Made by a program: the position numbers and the translations under genes. This document shows, piece after piece, positions 53,991-62,328 of a DNA stretch of 64,000 bases. The notes under the pieces are model-generated. The model had not been told where the DNA came from. It made no database searches and saw only the letters and a program-made list of their open reading frames with translations. Source of the DNA: Neisseria subflava (lineage in GTDB: Bacteria > Pseudomonadota > Gammaproteobacteria > Burkholderiales > Neisseriaceae); assembly GCF_024205705.1 (NCBI RefSeq), contig NZ_CP073115.1, positions 868,001 through 932,000 of the forward strand, read 5' to 3'. How positions within the stretch are numbered: position 1 is the stretch's first letter; the number at the start of each line of letters is the position of its first letter.

Positions 53991-54632
53991 TTAATGGTTG
54001 CTGCCGATTTTTTGGTCAAATTCAGCACGGTGTTCCGGCAGGAGGTAAGGGCGTAACAGGCTGAGTGTGCGGCTGATGCCCCGTACTTTTGAATCTTCGG
54101 TCAACTTGGCGCGGCCGCGCAGGGAGCTGTCGAAGTCGAACCAGTATTTCGTCACCATCCACATATTGACGGCAAGGTCGTTCATGGCGGTTTGGTCTGC
54201 GCTGATGATGTTCAGGCCGTTGAGCTGGGTCAGCAGGTTGACCAACAGCGGGGAAACTTTGGCTTGGGTAAAGGTATTGTGTTCGCCCAATAATTCGGCA
54301 CTGCGGGCAAGCAGGGTGTTCACATCGCTGAAAAGGAAACGGTATTCCCACATCACATCATAAATACCGGCCATGTAGTTGATGGAGTCTTCAACATTAG
54401 ACGGCAACACGGCTTCGTTAAGGTAGACAAGCAGGGCTTCGCTGTAACGTTTGAACAATTGGACGATGATTTCGTCTTTGTTGCGGAAATGGTAGTAGAG
54501 GTTGCCCGGGCTGATGCCCAAGTGGGCGGCAATATGGTTGGTGCTAATATTGCGCTCGCCTTCTTCGTTGAACAAGGCGAGGCTGGCATTGATGATTCGT
54601 GTGTAAGTGTTGACTTTAGCAATGCGCGGCAT
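53991..54632 (-). CDS. TetR/AcrR-family regulator
   Basis: 213 residues. DNA-binding domain: ARIINASLALF-type first helix, then ISTNHIAAHLGISPGNLYYHF and RNKDEIIVQLF (about 30-62). The remainder is the helical ligand-binding domain; WDVMWEYRF-like aromatic content (YDVMWEYRFLFSD) resembles the slmA-unrelated, fatty-acid-sensing group, but the ligand is unknown. AAAGGAG lies eight bases before the ATG at 54632. Possibly cotranscribed after murB, whose stop lies 18 bases upstream. Confidence 0.85.
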   Translation of the reverse strand: MPRIAKVNTYTRIINASLALFNEEGERNISTNHIAAHLGISPGNLYYHFRNKDEIIVQLFKRYSEALLVYLNEAVLPSNVEDSINYMAGIYDVMWEYRFLFSDVNTLLARSAELLGEHNTFTQAKVSPLLVNLLTQLNGLNIISADQTAMNDLAVNMWMVTKYWFDFDSSLRGRAKLTEDSKVRGISRTLSLLRPYLLPEHRAEFDQKIGSNH

Positions 54633-54650
54633 GGGATACACTCCTTTGTT

Positions 54651-55691
54651 TTATAGGCTGTATGAAGTCGGCAGCCAGTTGGGTTCTGCGTGTAATTCTA
54701 CCTGAAATTGAGTAAATACTGTATTACAAACATATTGTGCCAGCTGGTGGACATCTTGAGCGGACGCATTGTTTTTATTCACCAAAACCAAAGCCTGTCT
54801 GTCATGCACGGCCGCACCGCCGATCTGATGGCCTTTTAGACGGCATTGGTCAATCAGCCAGCCGGCCGCGAGTTTGACCAAACCGTCAGGCTGCGGATAG
54901 CGTGGCATATTGGGGTATTGTTGCAACAAATCGGCCGCTTTTTCAGCGCTGACAACAGGGTTTTTAAAGAAACTTCCGACATTACCAAGTACGTTAGGAT
55001 TAGGCAGTTTACTGTTGCGAATTGCACACACTGCATCGGAAACATCTTTGGCTGTTGCTTCTCGGCCTTGGCTCAGTTCGGCAACCGCTGCCGCCAAATC
55101 GCCATAGCCCAAGTTCGGCACAAAATGCTCTTTTAACGCGAATACAACCGAAACAATCACATAACGGCCTTTGCCTCCCTGTTTGAACAGGCTTTCACGA
55201 TAGGCAAAGTCACAGTCGGCATTGGAAAGCTCGACAAAGGTTTCCGTATCCAAATCAAAGCAGCGTACGCTATGGATAACATCTTTGACTTCAACGCCGT
55301 ATGCACCGATATTTTGTACCGGAGACGCGCCGACCGTGCCCGGAATCAGGCTCAGGTTTTCCAGCCCGCTTAAACCCAGTTCAACCGTATGCAAAACAAA
55401 ATCATGCCAAATTTCCCCGGCTTGCGCTTCGATATAAACCAGGCTGTCTGAACGCTCAATTTCGCGTATTCCCTTGTTTTCCATATGCACAACCAGACCG
55501 GCATAGTCTTCCATCAAAAGGATATTGCTGCCGCCGCCGAGCCATAAAACAGTATCTCGGTTGAACTCGGGCAGCCGGACGATGTCGCGCAACTCGTCGG
55601 CATGTTTGAGTGCAACAAATGCTTTGGCTTGGGCTTTCAGGCCGAAAGTGTTGTAAGGGGTAAGGTCGGTTTGGTATTGGATGGGTTGCAT
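54651..55691 (-). CDS. murB: UDP-N-acetylenolpyruvoylglucosamine reductase
   Basis: 346 residues, the long E. coli-type MurB. Reduces UDP-GlcNAc-enolpyruvate to UDP-MurNAc for peptidoglycan. FAD-binding VLWLGGGSNILL (about 49-60), LIPGTVGASPVQNIGAYGVEVKD (about 117-139) with the catalytic region, and SFFKNPVVS (Ser as proton donor) are present. A short start region MQPIQYQTDLTPYNTFGLKA is typical. Confidence 0.95.
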   Translation of the reverse strand: MQPIQYQTDLTPYNTFGLKAQAKAFVALKHADELRDIVRLPEFNRDTVLWLGGGSNILLMEDYAGLVVHMENKGIREIERSDSLVYIEAQAGEIWHDFVLHTVELGLSGLENLSLIPGTVGASPVQNIGAYGVEVKDVIHSVRCFDLDTETFVELSNADCDFAYRESLFKQGGKGRYVIVSVVFALKEHFVPNLGYGDLAAAVAELSQGREATAKDVSDAVCAIRNSKLPNPNVLGNVGSFFKNPVVSAEKAADLLQQYPNMPRYPQPDGLVKLAAGWLIDQCRLKGHQIGGAAVHDRQALVLVNKNNASAQDVHQLAQYVCNTVFTQFQVELHAEPNWLPTSYSL

Positions 55692-55737
55692 GATGATTTG
55701 TGATTTTGTGGATTCAGGTCATCTGAAAACTTACTAT

Positions 55738-56511
55738 TTAACAATTACGATAGGTAATGGGGTTTTGGGGCGCTTTATAATTTTCTTGGGAAGAATAGGT
55801 CAGCTTATTCACGATTTCTTCATAAATGTCGGAGCCTTCTGGTAACGGCTTGCCTTCAAACATCCAACGGCCTTGAATAATATCGTCGGCAGAAATCCAT
55901 CTTTCGATTTCATACACTGCCAATGTCCAGCCGCGATAGACTGCAACTGCATATTTTGCTTTTTCACGTCGGCTTCCGATTTTCCAATATTTCCGTGTGC
56001 GTTCGTAAATTTCCTTATCCCTATTGGCTTCAGGAATATTCCCAGATCTAATGTCTTTTTTCAGTTTCTCGTATTCGTTATTAATCGTAATTAAAACAAT
56101 GGGTTTATCAGTTTTCAATTCTTGTGCATCATATTTTCGTTTTAATTCGGACAAGCTCATCAATCCTACTTCAGAAGAATGCGTGCCGCCTTGAATATTA
56201 GTTAGCGGCTGCTGGCTCGGTTTGACTAAGGAGAGTAGGTCTATTGCCATCGCTTCATATTCAAAAGCCTGTTTGTCTGTTTGGATGTTGTGCCGCAGAA
56301 TGTAATACACGGGTTGGTTTCCACTTTGATGTATTTCCCTAATCAAGGCAATTTTATCACTTGGCGTTTCTGTTTCTTGTAATGAACCTAGGGCATGATG
56401 GAAAACGCGATTGCCCACACCTTTACCTATATAGAAAATATTGCCGTCTCTAGGGTCAATCAAGCAATAAACATAGTAAGCAAGTTTTTCTATAATAGAG
56501 GTTGAAAACAT
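55738..56511 (-). CDS. GIY-YIG nuclease-fold protein (LEM-3-like) with C-terminal accessory domain
   Basis: 257 residues. YYVYCLIDPRDGNIFYIGKG (about 12-31) is the GIY-YIG signature in its YVY...YIG form, followed by NRVFHHALG (Arg in the active-site helix) and a later EYEAMAIDLL (metal-binding Glu). After a linker the last 90 residues (RKYWKIGSRREKAKYAVAVYRG, then WTLAVYEIERW) look like a small PUA-like beta domain. The fold suggests a nuclease; bacterial homologues of the LEM-3 type have no agreed role. Codon use is more AT-rich than in murB. An uptake-sequence pair with a mucDUS arm lies just upstream. Confidence 0.75.
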   Translation of the reverse strand: MFSTSIIEKLAYYVYCLIDPRDGNIFYIGKGVGNRVFHHALGSLQETETPSDKIALIREIHQSGNQPVYYILRHNIQTDKQAFEYEAMAIDLLSLVKPSQQPLTNIQGGTHSSEVGLMSLSELKRKYDAQELKTDKPIVLITINNEYEKLKKDIRSGNIPEANRDKEIYERTRKYWKIGSRREKAKYAVAVYRGWTLAVYEIERWISADDIIQGRWMFEGKPLPEGSDIYEEIVNKLTYSSQENYKAPQNPITYRNC

Positions 56512-56555
56512 TTTTTTCCTTAAAAGTGAATAAGCCGTAAATGAAATATCAATGG

Positions 56556-56586
56556 AGGTCGTCTGAAAGAAATTTCAGACGGCCTT
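56556..56586. terminator. mixed-dialect DUS hairpin after the MATE gene
   Basis: AGGTCGTCTGAAAG (mucDUS) and ATTTCAGACGGCCTTA (AG-DUS) pair closely; the right arm overlaps the end of the MATE gene. Confidence 0.65.
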
Positions 56587-57954
56587 ATGCGATCTGACCA
56601 TCTCCCTGCTGCACAATTCCAAGCACCACACCAAGGCGATGGCGGCAATCGTCAGTGAAGCGGTCAGCGCGGTCCAGAAGCCGTAAATGCCCATATCAGC
56701 ATGATAGGCAAGCAGGTAGCCGGGCAACAGGCCGCAACCCCAAAAAGCCACGGCATGGATGAACATCGGCATTTTGGTCACTTTATAGCCGCGCAGCGCA
56801 TATGAAGCGATACATTGGGTGGCGTCTGCCAGTTGGAATAGGGAGGCGAAAAATAAAACGGTTGCGGCAATGCCTAATACGGCCGCATCGTTGGTGTACA
56901 TACCGGCCAACTGAAAGCGAAAGATGACCAAGAGCAGCGCGGTACAGGTGGCAAGTACCCAGCCCAACACCAGCGAAACGCCTGAAATATAACGCGCCCG
57001 CAAAAATTCGCGTCGCCCGAGCGAAAAGCCTACGCGTACCGTGCTTGCAGAGCCGACGCTTTGTGGAACCATATACAAAATGCCCGACAGACTGATGACG
57101 ACTTGTTGCGCGGCGACATAATCCTCGCCGAATGGCGCCACCAAAAAGACGATAAATGAAAACGCGCTGGCTTCTAGAAAATAAGACAAGCCGATAGGTG
57201 CGCCGATTTTCCAAATCTGTTTGAAAGCCGCCAAATCGGGTTTGCCGATTTTTGCCGTCAAGCCAAACGGACGGAAGAATTTTTCTTTGGCAATATAAAG
57301 CCACAAAGCCAATGCGCTGAACCAAAATACCGCCGCCGTTGCCACGCCGCAACCTGCGCCGCCCAAAGCAGGCATACCGAATTTGCCGTAAACGAACACA
57401 TAGTTCAGCGGCACATTCAACACAAATGCCGCAAAGCTGACCAACATAATCACGCGCGGACGGTTCAAGCTTGAGGCATAGGCGTGCAGGGCGCGGTGTA
57501 TCATGGCGGCCGGCATTGCCAAGCTGGTAAAGAACATATATTGCGCCATCGTGTTTTCGACATAATCGTTCAATGTCAGCCAATGACGGAACGGCGTAAT
57601 CATCGTCCACATCAACAGCATGCCGAATACGCCCAAACACAAGCCAAACCAAATGCCCTGCATTCCTGTTTTGCCGACTTCTTCGGTTTTACCTGCGCCG
57701 TACAACTGGGCAATCATCGGGTTCAACGCCGCCATCACGCCCATAAAGGTAATGTAAATCGTGGAAAACGCGCTGCTGCCCAAAGCTACCGCGGCCAAAT
57801 CTTCCTTACCTGCGCCACCGGCCATTACCGTGTCGACAAAACCAATACCCACTTGCGCCACTTGCGCCAACAGCATAGGCAGGGCGAGGGCGGTAAGCAG
57901 GCGGGTTTCTTTTAAGAAAACAGGAAAGGCAAAGCGGTTGAGGTTCAGTAGCAT
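56575..57954 (-). CDS. norM: MATE-family multidrug efflux transporter
   Basis: 459 residues with twelve membrane helices. ALALPMLLAQVAQVGIGFVDTVMAG (about 22-46) and the acidic residue in it, plus the mirrored SVGSASTVRVGFSLGRREF in the second half, are typical of NorM-type Na+/H+-coupled drug exporters. The C-terminal codons run into an uptake sequence. The start ATG at 57954 lacks a strong ribosome-binding site. Confidence 0.9.
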   Translation of the reverse strand: MLLNLNRFAFPVFLKETRLLTALALPMLLAQVAQVGIGFVDTVMAGGAGKEDLAAVALGSSAFSTIYITFMGVMAALNPMIAQLYGAGKTEEVGKTGMQGIWFGLCLGVFGMLLMWTMITPFRHWLTLNDYVENTMAQYMFFTSLAMPAAMIHRALHAYASSLNRPRVIMLVSFAAFVLNVPLNYVFVYGKFGMPALGGAGCGVATAAVFWFSALALWLYIAKEKFFRPFGLTAKIGKPDLAAFKQIWKIGAPIGLSYFLEASAFSFIVFLVAPFGEDYVAAQQVVISLSGILYMVPQSVGSASTVRVGFSLGRREFLRARYISGVSLVLGWVLATCTALLLVIFRFQLAGMYTNDAAVLGIAATVLFFASLFQLADATQCIASYALRGYKVTKMPMFIHAVAFWGCGLLPGYLLAYHADMGIYGFWTALTASLTIAAIALVWCLELCSREMVRSHKAV

Positions 57955-58057
57955 AAGTGTGTGTGGATTGAGGATAAAGGCCGTCTGAAACAGAAACGTA
58001 AAATTATAAAGGGTAATGCTGATCAGCAGGCAATATGTTGTTTAATCGCTAAATTTT

Positions 58058-58495
58058 TCAGACGGCCTTAAATGTCGGATGTCTTTTTACTGCTTCCAAC
58101 CAGCTGTCCGGCGTTTGAAACTGCATCAGGCCGTCTGAAAGCGACACCGCGGCTTGGGTAGTCGAAGCGCGGGTCAGTTTTTCATTGGTTTCTGCATCGT
58201 AAATGGTGTAATCGATACGCAGGCAGCTTTCGATTTCTACTATGTCCATATCAACGCGGATTTTTTGGCCGAAACGGGCAGGGCGGATGTATTTGAGGTT
58301 CATCTGCACAATCGGCCAGCTGTACCCCTGCCGTCCCATCTCGTTGTAGTCGTAACCGATGGAAGACAAAAAAGCACAACGTGCGGTTTCAAGGTATTTG
58401 ACATAGTTGCCGTGCCACACGATGTGCATGGCATCTACGTCAAAAAAAGGAACTTCGGTTTCAAAGCTGTGTTGGCAGTAGATGTGTTTTTTCAT
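58058..58495 (-). CDS. acyl-CoA thioesterase, YbgC/4-hydroxybenzoyl-CoA family
   Basis: 145-residue hotdog-fold enzyme. EVPFFDVDAMHIVWHGNYVKYLETAR (about 13-38) is the 4HBT signature with the catalytic Asp and the HG-NYVKYLE stretch. It would hydrolyse an acyl thioester. It lies 26 bases after an acyltransferase and, with the glycosyltransferase before it, forms a three-gene unit. Confidence 0.85.
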   Translation of the reverse strand: MKKHIYCQHSFETEVPFFDVDAMHIVWHGNYVKYLETARCAFLSSIGYDYNEMGRQGYSWPIVQMNLKYIRPARFGQKIRVDMDIVEIESCLRIDYTIYDAETNEKLTRASTTQAAVSLSDGLMQFQTPDSWLEAVKRHPTFKAV

Positions 58496-58521
58496 AGTTT
58501 AAAAGAGTGAGTGTGATGGTT

Positions 58522-59451
58522 TCAGACGGCGTCTTCGCCCCAAAAATCATAAAAATTGAACCATTGTAGCGGATTTTGCGCACATTCTTGCGCCAAAATG
58601 TCGGCAAAACCCTGCATTGCGTCTTTGACGGCAGCCTCACGGTTGCCGCGTTTCCAGCTGGAAGTATCGGTAAAGCGGCGCAGTTTCAAATGATAGCGGC
58701 CGTTTTGTTTGACACAAAACAGCGTGTTTACCTGCGTTTTCAAAAGCGAAGCCAATAGCCATGCGCCTTGCGGCATAGAGGCGGTGTGGCCTAAGAAATT
58801 AATATCGGCGGTTTTCTCGCCGCGTACAGGCACACGGTCGGCCGCGATGGCAATCCATTCGCCGTCTTCGATACGGTGGTTCAATTCCATCATCAGGGTA
58901 GTGTCCAAATCTGTTACCTGAATCAGACGGATATGATCTGCGCCGGCTTTTTGCAATGCCTCGTTAAATGCCTGCGCGTGTTTGCTGTGCACCAATACAT
59001 TGAGTCTGAAATTTTTATGGTGCGACACCAGCGCACGGCAAACTTCGGTATTGCCCAAGTGCGAACAGGCAAAAATCTGGCCGCGTTCGTTGCGCTTGAC
59101 TTGCGAATAGATATCGTCCGGATCTTCAATCACCAAATCTTCATAACGGATTTTGCGTTGCCACACGGCAAAACGGTCGCAAACCGCTTCGCCAAATGCG
59201 ATGAATTGTTTGAATACGCTGTGTTTCGGCAGGACGGTATGGGGAAAGGCCGTCTGAAGACGGGTTTGATAGCGTAAGACATGACGGCGCGGTTTGGGCG
59301 CGGTTGCATAAAAATACAGCACCACAAACCAAATGCACGGCCTCATGAAAAAAGCCGGTAGATAGCGCACCATCAGTGTGGTCAGAGCGAGAAACAGGCG
59401 GCTGCCGCGTTCGGGCTGCGCCGCCCAATGGGTTTGTTTATTGTCGGTCAT
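58522..59451 (-). CDS. LpxL/HtrB-like lysophospholipid acyltransferase
   Basis: 309 residues. A hydrophobic N-terminal segment (about 29-52) anchors it to the membrane. The HX4E motif is in CSHLGNTEV (about 130-138) and RVPVRGEKTADINFLGHTASMPQGAW (about 208-233) is the second LPLAT block. It would transfer an acyl chain to a glycolipid. Start is four bases after the glycosyltransferase stop, so both are cotranscribed. It is not the housekeeping lpxL by context; substrate unknown. Confidence 0.85.
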   Translation of the reverse strand: MTDNKQTHWAAQPERGSRLFLALTTLMVRYLPAFFMRPCIWFVVLYFYATAPKPRRHVLRYQTRLQTAFPHTVLPKHSVFKQFIAFGEAVCDRFAVWQRKIRYEDLVIEDPDDIYSQVKRNERGQIFACSHLGNTEVCRALVSHHKNFRLNVLVHSKHAQAFNEALQKAGADHIRLIQVTDLDTTLMMELNHRIEDGEWIAIAADRVPVRGEKTADINFLGHTASMPQGAWLLASLLKTQVNTLFCVKQNGRYHLKLRRFTDTSSWKRGNREAAVKDAMQGFADILAQECAQNPLQWFNFYDFWGEDAV

Positions 59452-59455
59452 GGTT

Positions 59456-60181
59456 TCAGACGGCCTTTCCGAAAACTTTACCCAATCGGTGTTTCAACAT
59501 GCCGAAAAACAGCCGTGTGTGCATTTTGCTGATGCGGACATTGTCGGCAAAGGCATCGAAATGGGACACGCCGTCGGCGGCGTATTGGACGGGCGTTTTA
59601 ATCCAAACCGGTTTGACGTCGCGCCAGTAGAGGCGGATAAGGATTTCCGTATCGAAGTCCATGCGGTCGCCTACGATTTCTTCGCGGACGACGGATAGCG
59701 CGGGTGCAAGCGGATAGAGGCGGAAGCCGCACATGCCGTCTTTGATGTCGCATGACCAAGTGTGCAGCATATTCCAAAAGTCGGTAATTTTGCGTCCGTA
59801 AAGCCGTGCTTTGGGCGCATCATCGCCGTATTGCGGCCAGCCGCAAACAACGGCTTCGGGATTTTGTTCTGCTGCGGCGAGGAGTTTGGGAGTGTCGCTC
59901 AAGCAATGCTGGCCGTCTGCATCAACCTGCAAAACGTGAGTATAGCCATGTTCTTCAGCGTATTCCAAACCGGTTTTGACCGCTGCGCCTTTGCCGCCGT
60001 TGATGGGGCGGTAAAGGACATCAATGCCGTCTGAAACCAAAGCCTGCAATACAGGTTCGCATTCTTCGCGTGAACCGTCGTCCACAATTAAAACGTTTAA
60101 ACCAAAGCCACGCATGGTTTGGGCAACGTGGCTGATGGTGGTCGGGTGGTTGTAATGTGGAATAAGGGCCAGGGTTTTCAT
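59456..60181 (-). CDS. family 2 glycosyltransferase
   Basis: 241 residues. NVLIVDDGS (about 30-38), GGKGAAVKTGLEYA (about 61-74) and the DxD-type LQVDADGQH (about 84-92) define a GT-A fold family 2 enzyme; no membrane segment. It would transfer a sugar from a nucleotide donor. First gene of the glycosyltransferase / acyltransferase / thioesterase unit. It is preceded by a long DUS hairpin, so a promoter lies near 60182-60245. Confidence 0.86.
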   Translation of the reverse strand: MKTLALIPHYNHPTTISHVAQTMRGFGLNVLIVDDGSREECEPVLQALVSDGIDVLYRPINGGKGAAVKTGLEYAEEHGYTHVLQVDADGQHCLSDTPKLLAAAEQNPEAVVCGWPQYGDDAPKARLYGRKITDFWNMLHTWSCDIKDGMCGFRLYPLAPALSVVREEIVGDRMDFDTEILIRLYWRDVKPVWIKTPVQYAADGVSHFDAFADNVRISKMHTRLFFGMLKHRLGKVFGKAV

Positions 60182-60246
60182 AAATATTTTTTAGACGACG
60201 TTAACACAATGCAGAGTATAGCAAATAAACATGCCATAGCGTTTGA

Positions 60247-60313
60247 AAAGGCCGTCTGAAACGGCGAGGACAAAATCGTTTGATTTCGTTTTTCACTGTT
60301 TCAGACGGCCTTT
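60247..60313. terminator. DUS hairpin between the ABC transporter and glycosyltransferase genes
   Basis: AAAGGCCGTCTGAAACGG and CTGTTTCAGACGGCCTTTGC enclose a loop with CAAAATCGTTTGATTTCG. Confidence 0.7.
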
Positions 60314-60327
60314 GCTATGCCATTAAT

Positions 60328-62094
60328 TCAGCATTGTACATGACCGACATCGAGGCATAAATCATGGAATTCGTTGAGCGTGCTGCGGTGGCCGATGCTG
60401 ATGATGATGCTGTCGGGCAGTTTTTGCTTTAAGGCGCGGTAGAGCATGGCTTCGGTCGGTTCGTCCAAGGCGGCGGTGGCTTCGTCGAGCAGGATGACTT
60501 TGGGCTGCGAGAGCAGGGCGCGGACGAAGGCGACGCGTTGCAGTTCGCCTGGGGAGAGTTTGTGCTGCCAGTCGTCGGGTTTATCCAATTTATCAACGAG
60601 ATAACCTAATCGGCAGGTGTTCATAGCTTCGATTAGTTCCGGATGTTGTTTGTCGATGTTAGGGTAACAAATCGCATCGCGTAGGCTGCCTTGTGCCGTG
60701 TACGGGCGTTGCGGCAGGAATAGGATGTCTTGAAGCGGCGGATGGCTGACTTTACCGCTGCTGCCGAAAGGCCAAAGCCCTGCCAGTGCGCGCAGCAACG
60801 AAGTTTTGCCGCAACCGCTTGGGCCGCGTATCAGTAGAGAATTGCCGCTTTTGAGGTTGATATTGATACCGTCTAATAAAACTTCGCCGTTGTGACGGTA
60901 TAGGGCAACGTTTTCCAAGATCAGGCCGTCTGAAACTTCGGTAAGGTCGGGTTGCCGCGCGGTGTGTTTTTCTTCCGTGCTCAGCAAAAAGCCGTACAGA
61001 CGCTCCAGTCGGGCGCGGTAGGCAGTGAATTTGTTGTAGAACATCCGAAAGAAAGACAGCGCGTTTTGCAGTCGTGCGAAGGCTTGGACAGTCTGCTGGA
61101 TGTCGCCGATTTTGATTTGTCCGGCAAACAGGCGCGGGGCTTGTAAAATAATGGGGAAGAGTTTGATGCCGTTGGTGAACATATCGTTAAAGCCGCTCAG
61201 GCAGACGCTTTGCCGCGCAATGCGCCAACGGTTGCGGATAATGGCTTTAAAACGGTCGGAAAGCTGGTCGTGTTCGTGTTTTTCACCGCTGTAAAACGCC
61301 ACGCTTTCGGCGTGGTCGCGCACGCGGATGAGGGAGTAACGGTAGTCGCCGTTGAGCTTTTCGTTTTCATAGTTGTAATGAATCAACGGGTTGCCTATCC
61401 ACATGGCGATAAAGGTCGCCAAAATCACAAACATATAGACAAACCAAACGATGCCGTGCGGAATGTCGAAGCCGAACACGGTCAGGATACCCGCCAAGCC
61501 CCACAAAACAACGGCAAATTCCAGCGAGGTAACGACCGAATTGACCATGCCGCGCACAAATTCTATGGTTGAGGTGATGAAATCCTGCGCGTCCTGTTGG
61601 ATACGCTGGTCGATGTTGTCCGGCGCATGGCGGCGCATTTGCAGGCGGTAGTAGTTTTTGTCGGCAAGCCAGCGTGAAGTCAAAACTTCATTAAGCCGCT
61701 CCGACCATTTAATTGCCAAACCCTGATCGAGAAAGTCGTTAACGACGTTGTTAAACGCCCGTATCAACACCACACCCGCGTTCATCGCTGCAAACATCCA
61801 AAACGCGGAGGCGTTCAAATCCTGCATCGAGTCGTAAAGCCCTTTGGACATAAAGGTGCTCAACACATTCAGCCGCACTTCGGTTAACAGCAGCGTAATC
61901 ATCGCCGTAATCAGCAGCAATACTTTAACTGCACTTTTCGGTGTCAAGCAAAGGCGCAGGATATAGCTAAACTCGCGCTCGAAGCGTGTGTTGCGTGCAA
62001 AAAACAGAATGACCGCCGAGGCTGCAGCGACCATCAATAAGGTCTGCAACAGCCAAGACGGCGTGGAATAAAGCTCGGTTTGCCATTTTTGCAT
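60328..62094 (-). CDS. YddA/SbmA-type ABC transporter with fused ATPase
   Basis: 588 residues. The membrane domain (about 1-330) has the SbmA/BacA-like fold (LLTEVRLNVLSTFMSKGLYDSMQDLN; DQRIQQDAQDF near 165, a signature of the group). The ATPase domain has GPSGCGKTSLL (Walker A, about 424-434), LSPGELQRVAFVRALLSQPKVILLDEATAALDE (signature plus Walker B, about 516-548) and a switch His in IGHRSTL. Related to YddA and to peroxisomal ABCD transporters; in bacteria such proteins move peptides or B12-like molecules. Substrate unknown. Confidence 0.87.
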   Translation of the reverse strand: MQKWQTELYSTPSWLLQTLLMVAAASAVILFFARNTRFEREFSYILRLCLTPKSAVKVLLLITAMITLLLTEVRLNVLSTFMSKGLYDSMQDLNASAFWMFAAMNAGVVLIRAFNNVVNDFLDQGLAIKWSERLNEVLTSRWLADKNYYRLQMRRHAPDNIDQRIQQDAQDFITSTIEFVRGMVNSVVTSLEFAVVLWGLAGILTVFGFDIPHGIVWFVYMFVILATFIAMWIGNPLIHYNYENEKLNGDYRYSLIRVRDHAESVAFYSGEKHEHDQLSDRFKAIIRNRWRIARQSVCLSGFNDMFTNGIKLFPIILQAPRLFAGQIKIGDIQQTVQAFARLQNALSFFRMFYNKFTAYRARLERLYGFLLSTEEKHTARQPDLTEVSDGLILENVALYRHNGEVLLDGININLKSGNSLLIRGPSGCGKTSLLRALAGLWPFGSSGKVSHPPLQDILFLPQRPYTAQGSLRDAICYPNIDKQHPELIEAMNTCRLGYLVDKLDKPDDWQHKLSPGELQRVAFVRALLSQPKVILLDEATAALDEPTEAMLYRALKQKLPDSIIISIGHRSTLNEFHDLCLDVGHVQC

Positions 62095-62328
62095 GGGGGT
62101 GTTCTCTGAAAGGAAGTAAAGGCCGTCTGAAAGGACGGCAAATTTATTTGACTATGGTAACTGTAATAATAGTTTTCTGAACTGTTGTATTTTTGTATTT
62201 ACAAACAGTTCTTATTTGTTTTTGTGGAAAGCGAAAATCTTATCAAATATAATCGTAAAACTAAATTACTTTGTAATTTTTTTACCCGATATTAAGAATT
62301 ATTAATATTTCAAATCAGAAGGTATTTT

